64,000 nt of DNA from Paenibacillus sp. MBLB1832 (GTDB lineage: Bacteria; Bacillota; Bacilli; Paenibacillales; NBRC-103111), in contig NZ_CP130319.1 in the NCBI RefSeq assembly GCF_032271945.1, positions 124,001 through 188,000 of the forward strand, read 5' to 3'. Position 1 is the stretch's first letter. Each line of letters begins with the position of its first letter. Positions 1-8,065 of the stretch are shown piece by piece. The notes below the pieces were generated by a model, which did not search any database, had not been told where the DNA came from, and worked only from the letters and a program-made list of their open reading frames with translations. Made by a program: the position numbers and the translations under genes.

Positions 1-28
1 GTTATGTTGAATGAGGAGGTCACAGGCA

Positions 29-1906
29 ATGGTAACTCGATTAAACGGCTTTTCGGGTTCGGGAATCGATATTGATGATACGGTTAGTAAGTTAATGAAG
101 GCTGCGAGAATGCCACAGAATAAATTAAAGCAGAATAAGCAGACGCTGGAATGGCAGCGTGATGATTACCGTGCTATGAACTCTAAAATCATGGAATTTC
201 GGAACATAGCATTTAATATGAAATTACAGTCAGCCTACCAAACGAAGAAGTCATCCTCATCGGATGATAGTATAGTTTCTGCTACATCATCTTCCAATGC
301 TGCCGAGGGGATTTATACACTGAAAGTGAACAAGCTTGCGTCTGGAGCTAAGGTGACCTCGGATGTATTAGCTCTTGCAACGAGTAATTCTTCGACACTA
401 GAAGACTTAGGATTATCCAGCTCTTCGACACTGACCGTTGGCGGTCAAAAAGGGACGATTACCTTAAATGTCGAGAAGGCAGATACGATTGCTAGTTTAG
501 TTTCACGAATAAATAGTAAAACGAGTGTTACTGGTGTTGGTGTTAACTATGATAGCACGATGAAGCGATTGTTTTTCGTATCGTCAGGTACGGGGCAGTC
601 TGCTGAGGTTAATTTGCAAATGGAATCCTCTAATGGTACTACCAATCTGCTGAAGGATGTACTGGGTATTTCTTCTGCAGCAATCTCGGGTACTACAGGA
701 CAAACCTACAAGGGAACGAATACATTTAGCGCTGGGACGACTACGATCGTAGATAGTACTATTACCTCGGCGCAAACACTGCGTGTAAGCGCAGGGGGGA
801 AAACAGTCGATGTGACCGTAAGCAGCTCAAGTGCAATCGGAAATGTCATCGATGCAATTAACAGCTCTGATGTTGGGAAGCTTGGCATATCTGCCTATAT
901 AACAAGTGATAACAAGCTTGCTTTCTTTGCTCCAGGGGGAGAAGCGATTACTTTATCAGATCAAACTGCAGATGGAACGGATATTACGACTAATTTTGCT
1001 TTAAGTGCACCGACGTCAACGAGTTATTCCCAGCTTGGTGTAAAGGGTACTCAAGCCGATGTTGAGTTTAATGGTGTTTCCGCCAAATATGACTCCAATA
1101 CATTTTCCATTAATGGCATGACGTTTACGGCAAAGAAAGAGCAAGCACCGACTGATTCAGCAGTTAGTATTACAACGACACGAGATGTCGATGGCGTGTA
1201 CAATTCGATTAAGACACTTGTTGATAAATACAATGAATTGATTACGACGGTTAATACCAAAGTTTCTGAGAAGAAGTACAAGGATTTCTCTCCTTTAACA
1301 GATGAACAGCGAGAAGGAATGAAAGATGATCAAATTAAAGCTTGGGAAGAGAAAGCGAAGAGCGGCTTACTGCGCAATGATGATTTGCTTTCAAGCGGCT
1401 TAACAAACTTTAGGACTTCTTTTTCCGCTATAGTAACCGGATTACCGACAGGAGATTATAAAACCCTATCAGAAATTGGCATCTCAACAAGCCTGATTGC
1501 CGGAAATTCTATTTCAGGTAGTTACTCGGAAAACGGTAAAATTTATATTAACGATGCAAAGCTTAAAGCAGCAATCGCGGAAAACCCTGATGAAGTCATG
1601 GCGCTTTTTATTACAAATGATGGAGATAAAGATTCGGATGCAGGTGACGGCTTAGCGACGAAATTATATGATAAAGCCACACGGTTAATTTCTAACCTTA
1701 CAAAAAAGGCCGGGGCTACTTCAAGTGTCGATTCTAATTATTTAATCGGCAAATCGATTAATTCGATTAACACTAATATTGATAAGCTAACAGCTAAGCT
1801 GGATGCGCTCGAAACCCGATATTATAATCAATTTACAGCAATGGAAAAGTATATTACACAAATGCAGGCGCAGAGTGCACAGCTTAGTCAGCAAATGGGC
1901 GGCTAA
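29..1906 (+). CDS. fliD: Flagellar hook-associated protein 2 (filament cap) FliD
   Basis: FliD forms the pentameric cap at the tip of the flagellum and guides flagellin polymerisation. The 625-residue product has the usual FliD ends: an N-terminal helix region with the conserved GxDxxxxxxKLM pattern near residues 12-25, a Ser/Thr-rich variable middle (about 70-370), and a C-terminal helical region ending in a Gln-rich coiled coil that closes on QQMGG. An in-frame ATG lies at 11, but the strong Shine-Dalgarno sequence GAGGAGG lies just downstream of it and 9 bases before the ATG at 29, so 29 is chosen. fliS follows 33 bases later in the same direction, the classical fliD-fliS-fliT operon. Family assignment is from recognised sequence; certainty is high. 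Confidence 0.96.
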   Translation: MVTRLNGFSGSGIDIDDTVSKLMKAARMPQNKLKQNKQTLEWQRDDYRAMNSKIMEFRNIAFNMKLQSAYQTKKSSSSDDSIVSATSSSNAAEGIYTLKVNKLASGAKVTSDVLALATSNSSTLEDLGLSSSSTLTVGGQKGTITLNVEKADTIASLVSRINSKTSVTGVGVNYDSTMKRLFFVSSGTGQSAEVNLQMESSNGTTNLLKDVLGISSAAISGTTGQTYKGTNTFSAGTTTIVDSTITSAQTLRVSAGGKTVDVTVSSSSAIGNVIDAINSSDVGKLGISAYITSDNKLAFFAPGGEAITLSDQTADGTDITTNFALSAPTSTSYSQLGVKGTQADVEFNGVSAKYDSNTFSINGMTFTAKKEQAPTDSAVSITTTRDVDGVYNSIKTLVDKYNELITTVNTKVSEKKYKDFSPLTDEQREGMKDDQIKAWEEKAKSGLLRNDDLLSSGLTNFRTSFSAIVTGLPTGDYKTLSEIGISTSLIAGNSISGSYSENGKIYINDAKLKAAIAENPDEVMALFITNDGDKDSDAGDGLATKLYDKATRLISNLTKKAGATSSVDSNYLIGKSINSINTNIDKLTAKLDALETRYYNQFTAMEKYITQMQAQSAQLSQQMGG

Positions 1907-1939
1907 TTCAATAGGACTACATATTTAGGGGGAACATCT

Positions 1940-2347
1940 ATGAGTTATCCGCAGCGGAATAAATACTTGGAGTCTTCCGTTCAGACTGCGACTCCAGCAC
2001 AGTTGTTAATTATGCTTTGTGATGGTGGCATTCGGTTTTGCAGAATGGGCATCGAGGCATTAAAGGCTAGTAACTTCCAAGAAGCCAATACGAACCTAGT
2101 AAAGGTGCAAGATATCATTAGCGAATTCTCGATTACGCTTGATCGTTCCATTCCAATAGCAAATGATCTGCTCAAGCTGTATGAATATTTTACACGCCGT
2201 CTTGTTGAAGCGAATATGAAGAAAGAGGTAGAGCCAGCAGAAGAGGTATTGGGTTATCTGATGCAGTTAAAGGAAACATGGATGCAAGCTGCAAAGCTTG
2301 CGCAATCAACGGTATCGCCAGTAGCATCCGGTGTCAGCCATGGATGA
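1940..2347 (+). CDS. fliS: Flagellar export chaperone FliS
   Basis: FliS binds newly made flagellin in the cytoplasm and prevents early polymerisation before type III export. The 135-residue protein is all-helical and opens with the family pattern YxxxxVQTATPAQLLIMLxDG (residues 9-30) typical of FliS. A ribosome binding site AGGGGG lies 7-12 bases before the ATG. It lies between fliD and the FliT-like gene, and its last codons overlap the start of the next gene by 8 bases, which suggests translational coupling. Confidence 0.95.
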   Translation: MSYPQRNKYLESSVQTATPAQLLIMLCDGGIRFCRMGIEALKASNFQEANTNLVKVQDIISEFSITLDRSIPIANDLLKLYEYFTRRLVEANMKKEVEPAEEVLGYLMQLKETWMQAAKLAQSTVSPVASGVSHG

Positions 2348-2675
2348 TTTACTCGTTCAATTAGAAATACATACGCAGCAGGGGCTATCCGCACTTTCCA
2401 ATATGGACACTGAACAAATTTCCGAATATATGGAACGACGGAGTCAGATCATGAAATTACTGCTGCATGCTTCACCTACGCTACAACAGAAGAGGGAATA
2501 CAAGAATCGGGTCAAAATGGTTTTAAGTCATGATACGATTTTTATCCGTAAATTAGAGCAGTTAAGGGATGAAGCTAGCCTTCAGATTTCGAAGATAGAG
2601 ACTGGAAAGACGCAACGCATGTCATACGACAAAGCTTACACAGGAGAAAGCTACTTTTTTGATCTCAAGAAATAA
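2340..2675 (+). CDS. fliT: FliT-like flagellar chaperone
   Basis: A 111-residue, highly charged, helical protein directly after fliS, the position where FliT (chaperone of the cap protein FliD) is found in Bacillus-type flagellar operons. FliT sequences are poorly conserved, so the call rests mainly on position, size and predicted helical content rather than on a diagnostic motif. An upstream in-frame GTG at 2331 would give three extra residues; the ATG at 2340, overlapping the end of fliS, is the more natural start. Its end is followed by a leader with a riboswitch, so it is the last gene of the fliDST unit. Confidence 0.75.
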   Translation: MDDLLVQLEIHTQQGLSALSNMDTEQISEYMERRSQIMKLLLHASPTLQQKREYKNRVKMVLSHDTIFIRKLEQLRDEASLQISKIETGKTQRMSYDKAYTGESYFFDLKK

Positions 2676-2718
2676 CGCAATAATAGAGACATAACAACAA
2701 GAATAGCCGCATTTAACC

Positions 2719-2815
2719 CAAATGAAAAGGCAAGTCATGGGAAACCATGATACGCAAAGCCAAGGGCCTGAACCTCGTTCTAAGTATGAGGATGGCAGCC
2801 GGTTGCCACAAGGAG
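2719..2815 (+). ncRNA. Cyclic di-GMP-I riboswitch (GEMM-I aptamer)
   Basis: The sequence carries the aptamer hallmarks in order: GGCAA at 2729; a perfect 6-bp stem TCATGG/CCATGA closed by a GAAA tetraloop (2735-2750); the near-invariant ACGCAAAGCC (2752-2761); GGGCCTGAA (2764-2772); a CCTC/GAGG stem (2773-2776 with 2788-2791) with an open loop; and GGCAGCCGGTTGCC (2794-2807) corresponding to the 3' strand with its tetraloop-receptor side. It is followed 26 bases later by an intrinsic terminator and then by a giant secreted repeat protein. Class I aptamers commonly control adhesins and motility genes. I recognise this by pattern, without a covariance-model search. Confidence 0.88.
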
Positions 2816-2833
2816 TCATAGCGGTAAAACTAT

Positions 2834-2856
2834 GAACCTTGCAAAGGTTCTTTTTT
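2834..2856 (+). terminator. Riboswitch expression-platform terminator
   Basis: A 7-bp perfect stem GAACCTT/AAGGTTC (2834-2840 with 2844-2850), a 3-base loop and six T residues lie between the c-di-GMP aptamer and the start codon of the giant repeat protein. This is the expected layout of a transcription-termination riboswitch. Whether ligand turns the gene on or off cannot be read with confidence from sequence alone. Confidence 0.85.
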
Positions 2857-2899
2857 ATTGCGCATAAAATACTATACCGTTGAAAGGCTGGTCAAAACG

Positions 2900-5800
2900 A
2901 TGTCGAACAGAATGCATAGTAGATTGTCAGCAATAATGTCATTTCTTTTTCTATTGCAATTACTTTTCCCTGCAGCAAGCGTATTTGCAACAAGCAGTTC
3001 CATTTTGCCACCTAGTAATGTTACCTATCAGGCTCTGAGCGCTGATGATATTAAACTAAGCTGGGACCCTGTGTTTGGTGCGAATGGGTATAAGATCTAT
3101 GAAATTACAGATGGCCAGCTTCTACTGACTGGCACAGTAACCAATGCTACATATACGAAAAATAATCTAGCCGAAGGTTCTTATCGGTATGTCGTATCTA
3201 CCTTAAGTGCTGAAGGGGAATCCGGTCCAAGCGCCCCGATCACCGTCACCATTGACTACCCAGACATGTTGCCACCATCGACGCTAAACGCTTCGATTCA
3301 AAATGGTAACGATATCGTAATTAGCTGGGGTTCTGCTCAAAATGCTCAATCTTATAATCTTTATAAGATTGATGTGAATGGAGTAGCGACGTTATTAAAA
3401 TCCGGGATAGATAGGACGTTTACGATAACCCGGGCACCCGAAGGTACCTATAAATTTGCTGTAACATCTGTACATACAGTATACGGTGAATCAGCCCAAT
3501 CGACGATTAAACAGATTGATCTGGTATACCCAATAATGACTGCACCCAATAATTTCACTGCTTCAGTAACCAACCTCACTGATGTGAATTTAAGCTGGGA
3601 TCCAGTATCGAATGCAATGAGTTATAAGATCTACCAAATCACTGACGGTAATCCAGTTCTTAAGAGTACGGTCAGTGGAACAACTGTAAAATATAGCAAT
3701 GTACTGGCAGGAGATTATAGCTATGAAGTTCACTCCTACAGTGATCGCTTCGGAGAATCGTCCACAGGCAGCAGCGTTAGCATAACGGTTGGTGTTGTAA
3801 CGATGCTTCCACCAAGCAATTTTGCACATAAGATTCAAAATGGCAATGATATTATTCTAACTTGGACATCAGCAGCTAATGCAAATTCTTACAAAATCTA
3901 TCAAATTATTGATGGACAACGGGTTTTAAAGAGTACAGTAACAGGGACAACCGTTACTTATTCAAATATGCCAGCAGGCAACTATACCTATGAAATTCAT
4001 TCCGTATCTACCCGATTTGGGGAATCGGCAGATGGCAGTCAAGATTCATTTACACTAGATCCTATAGCCATAGTGAGCCCAAGTAGCCTTTCTTATCAGC
4101 TTCAAAACATTAATGACATTATCTTAACATGGGATAGTGCTGTTTATGCGGATAGCTATAATGTCTATCAAGTTATTGATGGAGTGCCTGTTCTAAAAAG
4201 CACAGTTACAGGAACGACGGTAACCTTCACCAAGATGCCTGGCGGTGATTACAGTTATATTGTGAAATCTATATCCAGCCGTTTTGGTGAATCCACTGAA
4301 GGCAGCACGATTTCATTTCATCTCGAAAGTGTAACGATGTTCTCACCTAGCAATGTTACTTATCAGCTTCAGAATGGTAATGACATTGTTTTATCTTGGC
4401 CGTCTGCTGCCAATGCAAACAGCTATAAAGTCTACCAAATTGTAAATGGACAGCGAGTTTTAAAGAGTTCGATACCGGGTAAAACAGTAACCTACACCAA
4501 TATGCCAGTTGGTGACTACTCCTATGAGGTTCATTCCTTTTCAACTAGATTTGGTGAGTCTGCAGACGGCAGTCAAGTATCCTTTACGTTAAGTCCAATA
4601 TCTATGCAGCCGCCTGGTAATCTAACATATACGATTCAAAATCTTAACGATATCGTTTTATCATGGGATTCTGCTAATTTAGCAGATAGTTATAAGGTGT
4701 ATCAAATCGTAGACGGAACTCGTGTTTTAAATAGTACGGTGACAGACAAAACTGTAACTTTTACTAGGTTGCCTGCAGGGAATTACACCTATGAGGTTCA
4801 CGCTGTATCTAGTCGATTTGGTGAATCGGTCGAAGGCAGTCAGCTATCCGTAACTCTGGAGGCAGTCATCATGAATGCACCAGCCAACTTTTCATATACA
4901 ATAAACGATGTCAACACGGTTGTATTAAAGTGGGATGCTGCGCCGAATGCGACAGGTTATAAAGTTTACCAGATTAGCGGTGGACAAGAGGTTCTGAAAA
5001 GTTCTTTAACAGGAACATCAGTTAGCTACAGTGATTTGCCCGCTGGTAGTTATCAATATAAGGTTTACGCAGTATCGAATCGTTTCGGAACTTCACCAAT
5101 GGGTACATCTCTCACTTTGGAAGTAGTATTTCCAACGATGCAGCCACCAACCAATTTTACAAGTACGATCACGACTCCTTCTAGTGTTACACTTAGCTGG
5201 ACAGCGGTAGATTACGCGACAAGCTATAAAGTGTACCAAATTGTTGGTGGTAATAAAGTCCTAAAAAGCACAGTGACTGGAACTTCTGTTTCGTATACAA
5301 GCTTACCACCAGGTGAGTATAGCTACGTGGTTCATTCGAGTTCAAGTCGCTTTGGGGACTCTGCCGAAGGCAGTCAGCTTTCATTGACTTTGGATGGTGT
5401 AACGATGCAGGCCCCAACAAACGTAACGTCCACGATAACAATCGTTACAGATGTTACGCTAAAGTGGACAGTAGCCACTAATGCTACAAAATATAAAATA
5501 TATGAAGTGGTCGATGGCCAAAAAGTACTAAAAAACACAGTGTCCAGCGCAACTGCTTCGTTCACCGGATTATCAGCTGGTGACCATAATTTTATGATCC
5601 ACTCGTTCTCGACACTCTACGGAGAGTCTGCAGAAGGGGCTGCAATTACCGTATCTATCGTATACCCAGTCATTACGCCTCCTAGTAATTTGGTTTATAA
5701 AATTCAAAAGGGCAATGATATCGTGCTAACTTGGGGTACGGCTTCTAATGCAGACAGCTATAATATCTATGAGCTTATTAATAACCAAAAGGTATTGCTT

Positions 5801-8065
5801 AAGTCAGGTTTGTTCTTAACGACAACACTAACGAATGTTGCCGAAGGTATGCATACCTATATCGTTCAAACGGTAAATAACCGATTTGGCGAATCACAAG
5901 AGGGAAGCTTAATTACAGTTCCATTGCAGTATCCAAATATGGAAGCACCAGGAAACTTAACAACTAGCCTGGCTAATGGTAATGATCTTACCTTGCAATG
6001 GAATACAGTACCTTATGCAACAGCTTACAAAGTATATCAAATCATTAATGGTCAGAAAGTGTTAAAAAGTACGGTTACAAATACGACTGTCACTTACCCG
6101 AACACAGCTGCAGGGGCGCTCATCTTTGAGGTTTATTCATACAGTGATCGATTCGGTGAATCAGCCGCAGGTAGTCAAGTATCACTCACTCTGGACTATC
6201 AAGAAATGCTAGCACCGGTAAACTTGATTTATAGCATTTCAAATGGTAATAATATTTCATTAAAGTGGGATGCTGTTTCCTATTCAACAAGTTATAAAGT
6301 TTACCAAGTTATCGATGGTCAAAAAGTATTAAAAAGAACCGTGACCGATCCAAACACATTGTTCAGCAACATGCCTGAAGGTCCATATACGTATGTGGTC
6401 CACTCATACAGTGATCGATTTGGTGAATCGAAAGTAGGCAGCCAGGTTGACTTTAATTTAATTTTCCCTGTAATGCAGTCCCCAATCAATCTGGTGCAGA
6501 GTATAACCAACTTCGTTGATATTAACCTAAGCTGGAAATCAAGCACTTATGCAAACTCTTATAATGTTTATCGGGTTATCGATAATCAGAAAGTGTTGTT
6601 AACAACAACGACGAGTACATCAACAATTCTTAACAATATGCCACAAGGTAATTATACAATTGAGGTTCACTCATATAGTAATCGCTTTGGTGAATCACCA
6701 GATGGCAGCAAAATTAATTTTGATCTGATATATCCGGTTATGCAGGCCCCTACTAATTTAACCTACAGCATTACTAAGGGTAATGATATTGTATTGAAAT
6801 GGGATGCTGTAACTTATGCTGGTTCATACAAAATTTATAAGGTTCAAGACGGCCAAAAAACGCTCGTTAAATCTGTAACAGGAATAAGCGGAACGTTTAT
6901 TAATATGCCTGAAGGCCCTTATCAATATGAGGTAAATTCCGTCAACGATACGTTTGGTGAATCGCCTAAATCGGCAGCCATTCAATTCAATCTCGTATGG
7001 CCTATTGTTCAACCACCAGTTTTGAAAGACACAGTTTATAATGCTAACAACGTAACATTAACCTGGAATGCAGTAACATGGGCAAATGAATACCGCGTGT
7101 ATCACGTATTAGGTGAAACACGAGAACTCCTGTATAAAGGCACGGATTTAACGTATCCAATTTACAACTTGACTCAAGATGCTCATAGCTATGAAGTAAC
7201 CGCGTTTAGCACTCGTTTTGGGGAATCTGCCGCTTCTAATCGAGTAACCGAGTCTATCGTTTATCCGACTATGCAGCCTCCAGTTGCAGCCTTGAATCTA
7301 GTAACTGCAACAAGTGCGCGGATAACATGGAATTTCATCACTTATGCAAATGGATATAACGTTTATGAAATTATTGATGGTAAACCGGTGCTCTTAATTA
7401 ATAATCTAAACAACCTGTCTTATACGGTTTCAAACTTGTCGAATGCAGACCATAAATACTATGTCACTTCGTTGAGTAATTCATTTGGTGAATCGACACC
7501 TTCCAACACGGTTGTTGCTAAGTTGATCTTGGATACAGTACCTCCAGTTACAACAGCTCAGGCATCAACGGATTGGTCGAATCAGAGTCAACAGGTTAGC
7601 TTAACTGCTACGGATAATGATTCAGGTGTCTACAAAACGTATTACTCAATTGATGATCAAGTTTTTATAGAAGGTACTTCTATTCTTGTAGCGGATGATG
7701 GTACTCATAAAATTACCTTCTATTCGGTAGATAAAGCGGGCAATATAGAAACGGCTAAAAGTATTTGGGTAAAGGTTGATAAAACGAAGCCAGTCACTCG
7801 CTCTAATGCACCAACCGAATGGTCGAAGGAAGCTGTGGCAGTTAAGCTAATAGCGACCGACTCAGGTAGCGGTGTAGCAAAAACATTCTACGCTGTCAAC
7901 GGAACTGACTTTGTCGAAGGGACATCTTTTGTAGTCGATAAAGAGGGAGTGAACCAAATCTCTTTCTACTCTGTAGATGCTGTAGGTAACGTAGAGTCGG
8001 CAAAAACGGCAGAAGTTAAGATTGATAGAAACAGCACCGATTACAAGCTCTGTTGCTCCAACTGA
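2900..8065 (+). CDS. Giant secreted FN3-repeat protein, first part (frameshifted)
   Basis: Secreted repeat protein controlled by the upstream c-di-GMP riboswitch. From the ATG at 2900 (GAAAGG 12 bases upstream; an in-frame TTG at 2858 lies on the edge of the terminator) it opens with a signal peptide ending ASVFA near residue 31. Seventeen fibronectin-III-like repeats of about 88 residues follow, each with PPxN at the start, a Trp in the first strands, a YxxYxxxDG segment and a closing RFGES-type signature; then Ig-like repeats with PPVT and EWS motifs begin near 7530. The frame runs out at 8065 after an extra A in the run at 8029-8031: without it, translation continues directly into the next ORF to make about 2473 residues. 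No LPXTG or SLH anchor is seen. Likely an adhesin or matrix protein; that role is inference. Confidence 0.85.
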   Translation: MSNRMHSRLSAIMSFLFLLQLLFPAASVFATSSSILPPSNVTYQALSADDIKLSWDPVFGANGYKIYEITDGQLLLTGTVTNATYTKNNLAEGSYRYVVSTLSAEGESGPSAPITVTIDYPDMLPPSTLNASIQNGNDIVISWGSAQNAQSYNLYKIDVNGVATLLKSGIDRTFTITRAPEGTYKFAVTSVHTVYGESAQSTIKQIDLVYPIMTAPNNFTASVTNLTDVNLSWDPVSNAMSYKIYQITDGNPVLKSTVSGTTVKYSNVLAGDYSYEVHSYSDRFGESSTGSSVSITVGVVTMLPPSNFAHKIQNGNDIILTWTSAANANSYKIYQIIDGQRVLKSTVTGTTVTYSNMPAGNYTYEIHSVSTRFGESADGSQDSFTLDPIAIVSPSSLSYQLQNINDIILTWDSAVYADSYNVYQVIDGVPVLKSTVTGTTVTFTKMPGGDYSYIVKSISSRFGESTEGSTISFHLESVTMFSPSNVTYQLQNGNDIVLSWPSAANANSYKVYQIVNGQRVLKSSIPGKTVTYTNMPVGDYSYEVHSFSTRFGESADGSQVSFTLSPISMQPPGNLTYTIQNLNDIVLSWDSANLADSYKVYQIVDGTRVLNSTVTDKTVTFTRLPAGNYTYEVHAVSSRFGESVEGSQLSVTLEAVIMNAPANFSYTINDVNTVVLKWDAAPNATGYKVYQISGGQEVLKSSLTGTSVSYSDLPAGSYQYKVYAVSNRFGTSPMGTSLTLEVVFPTMQPPTNFTSTITTPSSVTLSWTAVDYATSYKVYQIVGGNKVLKSTVTGTSVSYTSLPPGEYSYVVHSSSSRFGDSAEGSQLSLTLDGVTMQAPTNVTSTITIVTDVTLKWTVATNATKYKIYEVVDGQKVLKNTVSSATASFTGLSAGDHNFMIHSFSTLYGESAEGAAITVSIVYPVITPPSNLVYKIQKGNDIVLTWGTASNADSYNIYELINNQKVLLKSGLFLTTTLTNVAEGMHTYIVQTVNNRFGESQEGSLITVPLQYPNMEAPGNLTTSLANGNDLTLQWNTVPYATAYKVYQIINGQKVLKSTVTNTTVTYPNTAAGALIFEVYSYSDRFGESAAGSQVSLTLDYQEMLAPVNLIYSISNGNNISLKWDAVSYSTSYKVYQVIDGQKVLKRTVTDPNTLFSNMPEGPYTYVVHSYSDRFGESKVGSQVDFNLIFPVMQSPINLVQSITNFVDINLSWKSSTYANSYNVYRVIDNQKVLLTTTTSTSTILNNMPQGNYTIEVHSYSNRFGESPDGSKINFDLIYPVMQAPTNLTYSITKGNDIVLKWDAVTYAGSYKIYKVQDGQKTLVKSVTGISGTFINMPEGPYQYEVNSVNDTFGESPKSAAIQFNLVWPIVQPPVLKDTVYNANNVTLTWNAVTWANEYRVYHVLGETRELLYKGTDLTYPIYNLTQDAHSYEVTAFSTRFGESAASNRVTESIVYPTMQPPVAALNLVTATSARITWNFITYANGYNVYEIIDGKPVLLINNLNNLSYTVSNLSNADHKYYVTSLSNSFGESTPSNTVVAKLILDTVPPVTTAQASTDWSNQSQQVSLTATDNDSGVYKTYYSIDDQVFIEGTSILVADDGTHKITFYSVDKAGNIETAKSIWVKVDKTKPVTRSNAPTEWSKEAVAVKLIATDSGSGVAKTFYAVNGTDFVEGTSFVVDKEGVNQISFYSVDAVGNVESAKTAEVKIDRNSTDYKLCCSN

